Of a DNA stretch of 64,000 nt, positions 1 through 10,259 are shown piece after piece. Below the pieces are notes generated by a model. The model was not told the DNA's origin, made no database searches, and saw only the letters and a list, made by a program, of their open reading frames with translations. Source of the DNA: Gnetum montanum (taxonomy: Eukaryota > Streptophyta > Gnetopsida > Gnetales > Gnetaceae); contig MNCI01020249.1 in the NCBI GenBank assembly GCA_015680685.1, positions 187,558 to 251,557 of the forward strand. Reading direction: 5' to 3'. How positions within the stretch are numbered: position 1 is the stretch's first letter; each line of letters opens with the position of its first letter. A program made the position numbers and the translations under genes.

Positions 1-1985
1 GTTAAGGGTTGGTGGAACTGCCTTGGGTTACCTTGAGGATAAGGTAACCTTTGGGGTGTCTACCTTTTGTTTAATCGTGGGTTGAGTGCATATACCCCAG
101 ACTCCTACAGATGTGAGATTATAGGGCAACATCCCTTAGGATGGTCATATTGACATATCTCACATCCAGTATCATTGTCTATTTTTGAATCCACAACTTC
201 CTCAATGATGGCAACTTTTCCTTTACCCTTGCTACGTGCATGTTCAACCTCTTTCTTTTTTCTTTTCTCACTACCTTACTCTCTAGACTCGTCTACTATT
301 CTAAGAATAGTTTGAAATATATTATCTAGTGAATCCCACATTTGGTCTACCTTTTCCGAAACTTCTGATGTCATCTTTTAGATAGGAAAAGTTTTCCTAT
401 TCACCATCTCTTCGAGTGGTGACTCTTCTTCATCCTCACAAAAACTTACTCCCCTCTTTTGAAGGGAAGGATCTCAGTTATACTCTTCCACACTTTCTCT
501 CTTACGTAGCTCACCTTCTTCCTTAGCAACTTGCTCCAGTAGTCTTTAAATTTGATGGAACCTAAGCTTAGATGGTCTCCCTTGGGCATAAGTCCCAAGG
601 GTTCTTCTGGTTTCATGCCTAAGCCCATCCACGAGATGGTGCAATTTATCCCTTTGCGAATAACCATGGCCAGGACAACGATGTAACAATGCATACTATC
701 GACCCATGGCAGCATCCAAGGGTTCATGTTCTCCTTGTTTCCAGCCTTGTATTTTCTTTCGCAAGTTAGACACTCAGGAGTACGTTTGGTACTCGTCATT
801 AAATAGTTCTAACATAGTACTCCACCTACGAATGGATTCCAGTTCTAAAGAGTAGTACCAGCTTTCTGCTTCTTTAACTAGTGTTTGTGGGAACAACTTA
901 AGTTTTTTTCATTCGTTCTCTATGTTCTGTAAGGCACACACATCATGGAATGCTTGTAAATGATTCTTAGGATCAACGTTGTATCCCCCTTCAAATCATG
1001 GAAAGTTGTTCATCTCTAATCTCTTGATCCTACTATCTTTCTGATGCCTTGTTGGAATTCTAACAGCCTCAATTATGTCCAACATACTTCGAGTAGTGAG
1101 AAGGGGTTCATCATGATCATCTCGTCCATGGCGTCTATGATGCCTACGTTTCCCTACTCTCCCTTCTTCTATGTCATGAATCTTTAGATTGCCATCGTTC
1201 CCTTTCCTGGTTGTTTCGTATATGACTTCCAGTTTGCCTGCCTTTATCCCCATGGTCTTTTTCTTTATGATCGCATCTGGATATTGAAAGAGAGGGTGAA
1301 GGAGATGATGAAGGTGAAGAAGAAAGAGAACTATCACCATGACGGTGTCTACTACCTTCTCTTCTACGGTCTCAACCCCAGTTGCAATTGCGATCAAAAT
1401 GTCCACCTTTATCATGAGTTCATGTCCCTTTTTCGAACCCTTTGTGCCCATGGGTATCAGAACCTGGGTTATGAATAGTGGAATGAAGGTTCTGATACTC
1501 AACTCCTTGGCCAAAGTCAAGGGGAGGAACATCGTTGTGTGGTCGACTACCTGAGGCAAGTTCACCACCCTCATTTTCGCTTAAGACATGTGGGACATCC
1601 TAGAACCACTTACCCTTCAAATACTTATGATATCTCTCATGTTGCAAGTTCCTTTGATGTTGTGCCTCCATGGGATGGCATTCTCTCAAGTCATGGTCTT
1701 GCACAACATATTCTGCGTGTAAGTGCAACATGCCATTCATGTGAGAGCACAAAGAAGCATGCTGGGGACTGAATGATCGGGAGGTAACACTATGTTACCT
1801 TCTATGTCTCGTCAATTCAGTTATTTGTCTTAATGGAGCATAAAGGTGAAGTCTCATATATACTCATCGGGATGAATATATACCACTCGAACTTGTTGAG
1901 GAACTAGCGGATCAACATCATGTGTATTACATCGCCGATTATTTCCTGTTTTAGACCTAGGTGGTGAGGCACTTTCGTACGAAGA
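1..1985 (-). pseudogene. gag relic of G1 gypsy-like element
   Basis: Minus-strand coding remains downstream of the primer-binding site at 2112-2129. Read right to left they give a gag-like protein broken by frameshifts and stops. It has an Arg/His/Asp-rich stretch, then IPTRHQKDSRIKRLEMNNFP (about 1000-1060), a charged segment with KEEGELRKRESVEEYN (about 490-540) and a Cys/His cluster CEICQYDHPKGCC (about 120-160) resembling a nucleocapsid zinc knuckle. The same blocks recur at 46.5-47.8 kb (minus) and 62.4-63.9 kb (plus), so these are three copies of one family. The gag packages element RNA in related retrotransposons. The element continues past the left edge, so pol cannot be assessed. A tryptophan-to-stop change after VEEYN is one visible break. 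Confidence 0.75.
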
Positions 1986-2111
1986 AGGAGACATATTTAT
2001 CTATTCAATGTGCAATTTATTCTTGTTTATTATTTTCTCAACCAACCCTAAGGGTTCATTCCAATGATGTGAATGATTTCCTATGTTTTAGTTAGTGCAC
2101 AAACAACTAAG

Positions 2112-2129
2112 TCCCTGGCAATGGTGCCA
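2112..2129 (-). other. Primer-binding site (tRNA-Asp type) of G1 element
   Basis: The minus strand reads TGGCACCATTGCCAGGGA directly inside the LTR edge at 2131. It matches the complement of the 3' end of plant tRNA-Asp apart from changes at C/G positions of the kind expected from CpG decay. The plus-strand copy at 61372-61389 has the same location relative to its LTR, which fixes element orientation. Confidence 0.75.
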
Positions 2130-2130
2130 A

Positions 2131-3121
2131 TGATGAGCAGCGAGGTACCCCTACGCTCAACCATACAAATACGAGCATTTCACGCACGATCCAATCGAAT
2201 TCCGAGAACTAAGTGCTTATACGCCCTTGTGAAACAAAGACGGGTTGGTTGATCATTGTCTTCCCAAGCTTACCTATATGTCACGATTGTATGGTTAAGT
2301 AAGCTTGAGACATATGATTTTTATAGCTTTTATGTTTTTATGTCTTGTGCTAGTAAGGAAGGAGAGAGGTAACTAAGTGACTAATTTAACTTAACTACTC
2401 ATTAACTAAGTTCTAACTAATCCTAACATCAGCATCCATTCCCACTTGTCATACACATCCTAAATTAGTGCAACACTGTTGGGATTACCAAATGCTAATC
2501 ATTACTAGGTTACCAAGCGTTACACGCATGCTCGAAGTGGTCGTGCTTGTGTAATTTAACGATTTACTTAATTGATCAAAATGAATTACTGTGCTAACAA
2601 AAATGTAAAGTGCATAAAATAAAATAAAATAAAATAAATGCATAAGAAAATAAAATAAAATAAATGCGTAAGAAAACAAATCTCAAGTCTTGCAAGGATG
2701 AATCGAAGAGCTCGTCTTTATTACCATACACAAGGTGTGCTTAGGTACACAATGCTCGAATAAAGATCCGTCCACACTTAGACCTCCTGCTGTGGGCACT
2801 TGGAAAATACTCTAACTTTCAAACAAACTACAAGAGTTTCGCTACTTGACTGCTAAAAGACTTTTTCTCAATTGTGCGCTTGGGCACTGTATTTATAGGC
2901 TTGGGAGCAACTACTCTAATAATTAGAGTAACCAACTCTAATAATTAGAATAACTGCTAAAGTAACCGCTAGAGTAACCACTCTAACAATTAGAATAACT
3001 CCTAGAGTAACCGCTAGAGTAACCACTCTAATAATTAGAATAACTGCTAGAGTAACCACTCTAATAATTAGAGTAACTGCTCTAATAATCAAAATAACTG
3101 CTAGAGTAATCGCTCTCATCA
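2131..3121 (-). repeat. 5' LTR of G1 element
   Basis: The plus-strand edges are TGATGAGC and CTCATCA, so the LTR has TG..CA ends. It abuts the primer-binding site on its internal side. Blocks shared with the LTRs at 44534-45336 and 60492-61370 include the region around 2710-2780 (a pyrimidine-rich stretch ending in CTCGAATAAAGATCCGT) and a TATTTATAG promoter-like box near 2890. An AAATAAAATA-type simple repeat lies at 2615-2665. A short tandem repeat made of CTCTAATAATTAGAGTAAC-like units fills 2915-3115, the U3 part. The LTR is flanked on the right by LINE coding sequence at 3122. Confidence 0.8.
2915..3115. repeat. U3 minisatellite, TAATTAGAGTAACC-type units
   Basis: Roughly nine imperfect units alternate CTCTAATAATTAGAGTAAC and CGCTAGAGTAACCA. 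Many are near-palindromic (CTCTAATAATTAGAG). The array lies inside the U3 region of the LTR at 2131-3121. It produces a spurious open frame of hydrophobic repeats on the minus strand. Confidence 0.85.
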
Positions 3122-3725
3122 CCTAGGATTAATACGCCAATCAAATGGTAAATTTGAGAAAAATATAAGAAATAAAATTGAGGCAAGATGGGCAAAATGG
3201 AAATAGGCTAGTGGTATTTTATATGTTAAAAGAATACCATTAAAACTAAAAGGAAAATTTTACAAAACAATTGGGCTTGTTATTTTATATGGTGTTGAAT
3301 GTTGGGCAATACAAAAGAGGCATGAACAACAAATCAATGTTGCAAAAATGCAAGTGCTTAGATAGATGTTGAATGTTACTAGAAGAGATAAACTGCACAA
3401 TGCATATATTAAAGGAAGACTTATAGTGGCTTCTATTTTAGATAAGTTACAAGAATGATAGCTTAGATGGTTTGGTCATATGCAAAAAAGATCAAACAAT
3501 GAGCCTATATGACAAGGTTGTTACATCACTATTCTAAGAAAGCTACCAAAAGGAAAACCAAAAAAAATATGGGGAAAAATAAATAAAGATGATATTAAAA
3601 AAATTTGTGCATAAACAAAGATTTAACTCTTCAAAGAGGCCAATGTTGAAAAAGAACTCATGTAGTCAACCTCATTTTGTTGGGCCAAGGCTATGATGAT
3701 AATGATGATGGCAACTAAAATAAAA
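3122..3725 (+). mobile_element. LINE 3' end, reverse transcriptase C-terminal relic
   Basis: Plus-strand translation from 3123 gives LGLIRQSNGKFEKNIRNKIE, then RIPLKLKGKFYKT, ILYGVECWAIQKRHEQQ, TRRDKLHNAYIKG and LRWFGHMQKRSNNEPI, with scattered stop codons. This is the conserved order of the RT thumb and C-terminal region in a widespread plant LINE type. The frame ends in a GATGATAATGATGATGG tail near 3690-3710, as expected at a LINE 3' end. The coding sequence is cut exactly at the LTR edge (3121), so the G1 element inserted into this LINE copy. Confidence 0.8.
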
Positions 3726-4208
3726 AATAAGGCACCATTATAAGTTTTGTGTCATCAACCCCAAAAAAGTCTCAACAACCATCATTGCTACAAGTCATGA
3801 GCCCTACTACAAGTTACTATGTATAGAAATATTTATTGGTACCATTTTTTTAATTAAATAAAAACATGTTTGTTATAGGGACAAGACACCTCCAAAGTCA
3901 ACTCAAAAAGGCATTTTATTCATCTAGAACAGGACATCAAAAAGAAACTAGAGCATCCAATGTAACATGCATTAGATGGAAACATTTTTAGGAGCAAAGA
4001 CACTATGATCATATCAACTCTTATCTTCAATATTTAGAACAATCATTGAATAAAGGTGTGCACCAAACAAAGAGAGCCCTATGCCACAAGGATTGAGGAT
4101 GAAGACGTTTTCACTAAAACCAAAAGAGGTTTTTGCTAAGCCAAAAGATGTCTATCACTACTAACCAAAGAGAAGAAATGTATCTTCTCTGTAAGCACCT
4201 TAAACTAA
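3726..4208. other. AT-rich sequence without recognised genes
   Basis: No extended reading frame, RNA gene or clear element edge is visible. The sequence leads into the 71-bp duplication that follows. Confidence 0.5.
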
Positions 4209-4352
4209 AAGGTACATTTTTGGAAATACTTGTGTAGAAGGCACCTTAAAATAATAACGGGGTAGGTACTAATATCAATAAGGTACATTTTTGGAAATAC
4301 TTGTGTAGAAGGCACCTTAAAATAATAACGGGGTAGGTACTAATATCAATAA
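4209..4352. repeat. Perfect tandem duplication, 71-bp unit x 2
   Basis: The unit beginning GGTACATTTTTGGAAATACT at 4211 is repeated at 4282 with no visible difference over the whole unit, ending near 4350. Near-identity points to a recent duplication or an assembly duplicate. Confidence 0.9.
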
Positions 4353-4454
4353 GGAACAGAGAAAACATGTTCACAAAGAAGAACAAAGTAGATGTTCAAA
4401 TTAAAAAAAGCAAATTAAGATTCTATTGCTAATTCAATCCAAATTGTACTACTA

Positions 4455-4555
4455 AATTCAAACCACATTTTCTTAAACATATAGTTAAATTAAACCTACA
4501 ACTTAAAAGCTTCAAAATCAAATCTTACCCCTAGGCTAACACCTCACTATTTATC
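4455..4555 (-). mobile_element. SINE-B fragment (tRNA-like head)
   Basis: On the minus strand GTGAGGTGTTAGCCTAGGGG, then GATTTGATTTTGAAG and GTAGGTTTAATTTAAC, parallels the four other SINE-B copies here. TTAGCCTAGGGGT resembles an A box. The B-box counterpart is degenerate. Confidence 0.5.
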
Positions 4556-5019
4556 AATTTCTTTGTAGTTTTATTAGGATACTAGTATTGGAAAAACACT
4601 ATTAGTTTATATCCACTTTCACCATCCTACTTTCCTACTATTTCTTATATCTTTATTGATCCTATTTCCTTGAGTGTATAAGATGAAGTCCTAACAACTC
4701 TTCTCATCTTAAAATCTTAATTCGCTAAATTTTACATGTAGTATGAACAATTTATACTCAAATCTCCACATAAACTTAGATAGCTCAATGCAAATTTTAA
4801 CTATTATTACTTCAAATAATCATGCCCTATTTTGCTCAAATTTTCCAAATACTAAACAAACAAATTTGATTTTTCCTCAAAATCATTGCTCTTTTCTTGT
4901 GCTATTCAACTTAGTCTTAAAACATCTATTTTGGGGAAAAAAAAATCTTCATATACGTAAAACATTTTTGCATGGCCTAAAAGAATACTAAACTCCCTTG
5001 CAATACATTGTTCAAAAGC

Positions 5020-5150
5020 AATATTTGCCCCCAAAACATATAATCAAATTAAACTTATAAAACATTGCCTACCAAAATCAAACCCATAACTTCGAACTTC
5101 CAAATCAAGAATCGTACCACTAGGTTAACACCTCATTGTTAAATTACATT
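5020..5150 (-). mobile_element. SINE-B copy (tRNA-like head)
   Basis: The minus strand reads GAGGTGTTAACCTAGTGGTA, GATTCTTGATTTGGAAG, then GGGTTTGATTTTGGTAGGC. This gives an A-box-like TTAACCTAGTGG and a B-box-like GGGTTTGATTTTGG at tRNA-like spacing. The continuation GCAATGTTTTATAAGTTTAATTTGATT matches the tail seen at 53.05 and 54.03 kb. Confidence 0.6.
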
Positions 5151-5507
5151 TATGCTTGAATATACAAACCTTAATTTCTCAACAAGAATTAAGGTTATGG
5201 CCACATTGTGAAGTCTTACCATAGTTCGTAAAGAATTATAATTGTTTAAGTTGCAATTTATGCTTGCAAAAAGATACATGGATTAAGGATTAATAAAAGA
5301 ACTGATAAGGAGTAAAAGTAAAGAAGATTCATCATAAACCAAATAACATTTAGATCAAATGGTTGTAAATACAACAAAGGAGAAGCACTAATAGTGGTGA
5401 GCTCTAAAGAAGAACACTTATCACTATCACATAAGCCCATTACCAACAAAAGGTGAAAGAGTCCAAAGCAAAAGTCTTGAAATACAAACATCTCAAGTAA
5501 GGAAGTC

Positions 5508-5745
5508 GTACAAGAGAGTAAAACCAAAACCAGTATCAATACTAGTTGTCCCTAGTATATATTATACAATTAGTATAGGGAGTCATACAAGAGAGTAAAA
5601 CCAGAACCAGCAGCCATACTAGTTGTCCCTAGTATATATTGTACAATTCGTACAATTCGTACATGAAGTCATACAAGAGAGTAAAACCAAAACCAGTACC
5701 AATATTAGTTGTCTTGTACAATTAGTCCTAGTCTACAATAATAGG
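5508..5745. repeat. Tandem repeat, about 74-80-bp unit x 3
   Basis: GTCGTACAAGAGAGTAAAACC at 5505 recurs with small changes at about 5582 and 5667. Each copy is followed by AACCAG, a CTAGTTGTCCCTAGTATATA-like stretch and a TACAATT run. The third copy is truncated. Confidence 0.8.
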
Positions 5746-6220
5746 ACAAGATTATTGTCAATATCAACAACGGTATATAATAAGGTCGTGAGTGGATTAC
5801 ATTCTTAGAATTGTCAGTTCTGTAAGTTGGAGCACTAGCTACGTCTTACAAACTACGTTAACCAGGTAATTACGATCCAGCATGCTGCACACAATAACTC
5901 CAGAGGAATTGAGAATCCAATAGAGCTCGTAACCTCAAGCCCACAAAGATTCTCAACATTGCAACTTTATATCCGTTAATTCTTTATTCAAAGCAATTCA
6001 CACAGCCGCTGAACCATATTCTGTGGGCATCTTCAAATAAATTTTATTGAGCGCTAAGCCTGCCCATTTATGATTTTTGGGAAAAAATAAGCCCTTAGAA
6101 AAACTCCAGAGGGTAAACAAAGCAAAAGTATTATTTTTCATTTAGCCCTGCCTTGCATTCGTTTATGTAAAATTGTGAATGCATAATGCTGATCTCCTCT
6201 GACTTGCATGTAGAAGTTCA
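5746..6220. other. Unassigned stretch left of the RRP41-like terminal exon
   Basis: No reading frame of interest is seen. On the minus strand it would be the 3' UTR and downstream flank of the relic ending at 6221. Confidence 0.4.
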
Positions 6221-6274
6221 TCAAAACTTAAACCCTTTCTGATACACAAGCTGAACCGTGTTTTCATGAAGAAC
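6221..6274 (-). pseudogene. RRP41-like relic, terminal exon
   Basis: On the minus strand a good acceptor (TTTTTGCAG) precedes GTTCTTCATGAAAACACG, giving VLHENTVQLVYQKGFKF and a stop at 6221-6223. Plant exosome subunit RRP41, an RNase PH-fold core component of the RNA exosome, ends in a helix of the form VLxENTxQLxY, so this is read as the last exon. The 17 residues are open, but the other exons assigned to the same gene lie up to 34 kb away on the same strand and carry frameshifts. It is therefore part of a pseudogene. Confidence 0.65.
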
Positions 6275-6650
6275 CTGCAAAAAGGAGTGAAATAACACAG
6301 TAGAAGGCACTTTCCAATTAAAAACATTAAAAATCAAAATCGAACACATTAAACAAACATCATTTAGTATTCAACTCATGACACAACTAAAGTAGTAAAA
6401 TAAACCATTTAAACCAAGATACCAGCTTTGACTCTTAAATGCCTTGAGAACCAATCGTTCATGACAAACTAGAAGAGTTTTATTATACATGTTAAGCTTT
6501 TTCCTAACCATAAAAGGTAGATTCTAACAACGGTCAATGCTTGCAAAATAACTGGAACCCACAAATACATGTCGGGAAAAAGTTAGAGCATAAAAGTAAA
6601 TCAAAATCCATAGAAAGAATAAACCAGTGGATTTTACATAGATAATACAC

Positions 6651-6692
6651 TTTTGTATCAATTTTGCAGCTTCCTCACATGTCCTTCCATGT
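6651..6692 (-). pseudogene. RRP41-like relic, penultimate exon (tentative)
   Basis: On the minus strand one frame reads CEEAAKLIQK, comparable to the GCKAIAERIRE-type helix immediately before VLxENT in plant RRP41. It is preceded by a weak acceptor (CTTTTTGAAG) and followed by GTGTATT, one G short of a consensus donor. The short length and imperfect splice sites make this a moderate call that rests mainly on its correct position next to the exon at 6221-6274. Confidence 0.42.
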
Positions 6693-6699
6693 CTTCAAA

Positions 6700-8372
6700 A
6701 AGAATGGGGAATTAGTTGCTGCTGATTGATTTCAATTTTATTTTATTTTTTTCAACTTCCTGATTTTGCATTTCTTTTAGCTCTAACTGCTGAACATGTG
6801 TTAGCATGTAAGCACCAGGCATGGATGGATAGCAAAGGTTAACCATTCTTAAGGAATCAAACATGAGCAGATTTAGTTTGCAAACCCTTAATAGCAAGTT
6901 AACATGAACAGAAGTTAGATTTGGCAATCATGCTATGTACTTGTTATATGGAAATTAAACTCAATAATAGGCACTCTCCGCAAGACATGAATAGACCAAC
7001 AAAGCAAAAACATAACACTTCCTATTATATTAGTTATCGATAAACTAGAATTAGAAAATAACTGTTCATTTGTTACCACATGCCAAACATCATGCTCAAA
7101 GAACTTCAGAAATGAATTAGAATATCTAATTGTCATCCAAAATATTTGTTTGCACTACTGATAAAAGTCTAGTGTTTGTTTCACATGCCCTGACGCTTGC
7201 TTTACCAAATTTGGGCCAAAGTGCTGAAAGTGCATTCCAATTGGCGACAGTTGCATTGATGCCTAGATGGTGACAAACCTCCTCTGTTTTTCCTCAAAAA
7301 CTATAAATACCCTACATGAGCTCTCACACACATGGGAAGCATAATTTGGATTTCATTTGGGCTTTTGGCATCTGGTTTGGGTGAAGAGCTCTTCCTCCCT
7401 TGGGTAAGTTAATTCCTTTCCTTGTCCTGTGTGTGTTTTCGGTTGTCGCTTTCACAAGTGCAAGTAGACTCTATCAAAGTGCTACCTTGCTTAAGTAGCC
7501 TGGAATTGTTTGGTCAACGTGGAGACAGTGTTTGCATGGTGAATAAAGCTCATGGTTTTCCCTTATTTCACAGTTGATACCTTAAACATTAAAATAACAA
7601 AAATATTTATTTAATTGCTATTTAATTGAGCTGCAATGATTCATTCCTTATCCAAGGAGGTCACAACTATACAGCATGGTGTTGGACCATCCAGGTTGTG
7701 ACTAAGAGCTATTTTTATTGCATTTCATGTGTGGTATTGCACCTGTCCCCAAGAGGGATTACAACACGAGCATTGTGCCTGTCACCATGAGGGCTTGCAA
7801 TGCATGTGTATTTATATTTGTTTTATTCTTATAATTATAAAATATAAAATTATAATATTTCCTTATTTCCCTACCATGGTAACACAGGTTTTTTATTGTA
7901 TCATATCATCTTTTATATTTATTAAACACAACAATATACATGAGTGTTCTTGGCAATTCACTTAACATTGTCTTCGAAGCTTACGATCAGATCGCACTGC
8001 GATTTGTATGATATATCCCACTAGTCCAAAACCGATGGGACACTATGACAAGTTTAATTTGAACCATCTTTTGCGTAAAGCCTACATATCTTAGTAACCT
8101 ACTAAAATTGACTTATAAAATGCAAGCCACATAACTTGATATACAATTGATGGGGCATTCCAAGAATATATCACTCTTGTTTTTCCACGATATTCAGAAC
8201 TTCTTCTTTCATAACTTAATCTTGTAGCTTTTGATCTGATATATATCGTTAGAATGCCTTCATGAACAGTTATAACCCTAAACCTTTTCTGAAGCCACAA
8301 ACTTTCATTAGTGGTTGCAACCATTCTCAGCTACCTATCTTAACACTTTAGGGAAAATAATAAATGTAACTA
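6700..8372. other. Unassigned AT-rich stretch with promoter-like and repeated segments
   Basis: A TATA-like CTATAAATACC at about 7302 is followed by a region resembling an LTR R/U5, and two related segments at 7730-7805 read GGTATTGCACCTGTCCCCAAG and GCATTGTGCCTGTCACCATG. A solo or truncated LTR is possible, but no paired ends or primer-binding site were found. The minus-strand frame at 8091-8324 has no recognised similarity. Confidence 0.35.
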
Positions 8373-8428
8373 TTACAGGGTGATCTTTGTAATCTCCCTG
8401 GACATGTCCTTCTGGTATCCATAGACTT
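8373..8428 (-). pseudogene. Unidentified gene relic, exon c (terminal)
   Basis: On the minus strand the acceptor CTCATGCAG is followed by an open frame in the phase set by exon b. It reads VYGYQKDMSREITKITL and ends in TAA at 8373-8375. The phase agreement with exons b and a, each with consensus splice sites, argues for a real spliced gene. The protein family was not recognised. Confidence 0.5.
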
Positions 8429-8545
8429 CTGCATGAGTTTATTAATTCACAAAAACATCTAGCATTTTGAAGATGTGTGAATTGTTCCTCTCAACACTTG
8501 TACAATTATCATAGAAACATACACAAATTAAAAAAATTTATTTAA

Positions 8546-8716
8546 AAAAGGGTGATCATTTAAAGGCTCAATGCTCATCCCACTTGGCAGGGTCCCAAGA
8601 AGGCTAGTAGATAAGCAAAAGCTTAACCTCTTTGAAGTGGCTACACCCAGGCTCGAACCCATGCCTTACAACATGAGAAACAAGCACATTACCATTAGTC
8701 CAAATGATGGCCCTAA
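8546..8716 (-). mobile_element. SINE-A copy (tRNA-derived)
   Basis: The minus strand begins AGGGCCATCATTTGGACTAA, with an A-box-like TTTGGACTAATGG, and has GGGTTCGAGCC (a strong B box) about 40 bp later, then a body with GGTTAAGCTTTTGCTTATC and a 3' part GGGATGAGCATTGAGCC. The same order is seen at 39.12-39.27 and 60.24-60.37 kb. It lies in the intron between exons b and c of the unidentified relic. Confidence 0.7.
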
Positions 8717-8840
8717 ATTAATAAAATTTTTGTGCATGAGGTAAATGATGATTACAAAGATGTTTTAACCTCTCATTTTACCCACGTAATTTTAATTAAC
8801 ATCTCTTAAAATGTAGTATTCATGCTATTTAGGCACTCAC

Positions 8841-8900
8841 CTCAGCCTCAACAAATAAAGGAAGAATAGTGGTCTCAGGCAGGAGCTAGATCTACAATGC
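8841..8900 (-). pseudogene. Unidentified gene relic, exon b
   Basis: A 60-bp minus-strand exon sits between a good acceptor (TATCCTTAG) and donor (GAG/GTGAGT). Joined in phase to exon a it reads GIVDLAPA, stop, DHYSSFIC, stop, G, stop. All three stops are TGA and could derive from CGA by CpG decay. This indicates a dead gene. The family is unknown. Confidence 0.5.
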
Positions 8901-8925
8901 CTAAGGATACAAGGGAAAATAAAAA

Positions 8926-9479
8926 ATGGAGAGCCCTGAAGAAAAACCAAAGAAAGAAAGAAGTCTCCAATGCAGCAGCTACAAAACTGTATGTGACGTC
9001 CTTAACAAGTGGCTTTGCATTGGGACAACTGAAAGAAAGGTTTGCAAGAATCAGAGTTTAAACATTTGGCAACTAGTTCCCAAACTAGCAAGTGATCACA
9101 TCATTTCCTCTATTGGTGCAATTTTCTGCAAATGTGGAGGCAACCGGTCACCATTGATGTTGAAATTTTTCAAAAAGGTTGGGTAAGATCAAAGCACTTC
9201 TATGTGATACATAAGAAGGCCTGCATGTTCTCCAGCAAGGCCATAATGTCAGGCATGGATGCAACCACTGAACCTCCACAGCAATCCTCAGCGTTATTGT
9301 TGTTGCCAATAAGCATTGTAGAAGGTATGGGGATTTCTTGATATAAGGTCAATAAAGTAATCTACATAAGATTTCTTGTTGTCAATGAGGACTTCTGAAA
9401 GTAGCCAAATTTAAAATTTGTTAATTTAATATCTTACCACCAGCAACTCATCTAACATTTCAGAAGTTTCTGCTATTAC
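8926..9479. other. Intron-like stretch with a short minus-strand coding-like patch
   Basis: Between exons a and b of the relic, the minus strand near 9215-9300 can be read AEDCCGGSVVASMPDIMALL before a stop. It lacks convincing splice sites and is not assigned. Confidence 0.3.
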
Positions 9480-10135
9480 CTAAATTAAGTAAATCCAAAG
9501 AATTTTCAGTTGCAAAAGAAAGGTAAAGTAGCATTTCACCAACTAAGGGGTCTCCAACCTCTTTCTCAGCAAGCAATGGTTGGCCTGCTTTCACAGGCAC
9601 ATCTGTGTACACATAGATAGACATAGAGATATACTTAAAGTACTCAAAATCAACTTTCACAAAATGAGGGGGAGCTTTGGCGCCAACTGTGATTGCATGT
9701 GGGGGGAGCTTTGACACAACATCTGCCGGACCTCGGCGTACTTCCACCCAGACGGGGGGACATCGATAGAGGATTGAAATTGACGTGAATCGGCCATGCA
9801 AGGACTCCAACAGGCTGCCAACTTTGTGGACACAGAGCTTCATCACAACACGTTGGACATTCTCCATGCTCTCGAATGTTCACACTATGCCTATCATAGG
9901 CTGCCGATGAGCCTGTAGCAAGACTGTTCCCCCCCCCCGGACGTCTTTTACGGTCTCGCGCTTTTGACGTAAGCAGCTGGTGCACAATGGATTGAGGCTT
10001 AAAAACCTCCTGCCTAGGCCAATGTTGTTGACCCACATTTTGTAATATCTTGTATTTTATTTTCAGTAATTTAATCCCGAACATTTCAAAAAAAAAATTC
10101 ACAAAATGAGGGGGTACCTTTCCATAAGCAAACAC
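9480..10135 (-). pseudogene. Unidentified gene relic, exon a, split by an insertion
   Basis: The minus-strand acceptor TTTACCTAG at 10136-10144 and donor TTTAG/GTAATAG at 9480 bound an exon. Omitting the insertion at 9673-10114 leaves 214 bp, open throughout. Segments read VFAYGKVPPHFVKVDFEY, SIYVYTDVPVKAGQPLLAEK and EVGDPLVGEMLLYLSFATEN. The uninterrupted frame and its phase match to exon b are strong signs of a former protein exon. I do not recognise the family. The insertion and the stops in exon b make it non-functional. Confidence 0.6.
9656..10114 (+). mobile_element. Poly(A)-tailed retroposed insertion with 17-bp target duplication
   Basis: TTCACAAAATGAGGGGG occurs at 9656-9672 and again at 10098-10114. 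The second copy is preceded by a run of ten A residues (10088-10097). Between them lie about 425 bp of unusually GC-rich sequence, with a run of ten C at 9931-9940, ending in AGTAATTTAATCCCGAACAT before the A tract. A long target duplication plus a poly(A) tail is the signature of LINE-mediated retroposition. No tRNA-like boxes or coding frame were recognised, so it could be a processed transcript fragment, a 5'-truncated LINE or a SINE. Confidence 0.8.
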
Positions 10136-10259
10136 CTAGGTAAACAAATTTGCAAAGGCTGTCCATAATGTAGTTTATTATTTTACCTTAAGACATTAAA
10201 ATAACTTCTGTTTGCCCCCACTGGCACAAATTGCTGCCCAGGGCACCAAGTTGTGGGTG

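Noticed and set aside
2916-3122. Open frame of repeating RVVTLAVILII-like residues
   Set aside because: It is a by-product of the U3 tandem repeat and has no coding character.
9931-9940. Run of ten C as a possible gap filler
   Set aside because: It lies inside a well-bounded retroposed insert with a target duplication, so it is more likely genuine sequence, though its length may be misread.
8841-10135. Middle exons of the RRP41-like gene
   Set aside because: The encoded peptides do not resemble any part of RRP41, although strand and position would allow it. They are treated as a different gene.
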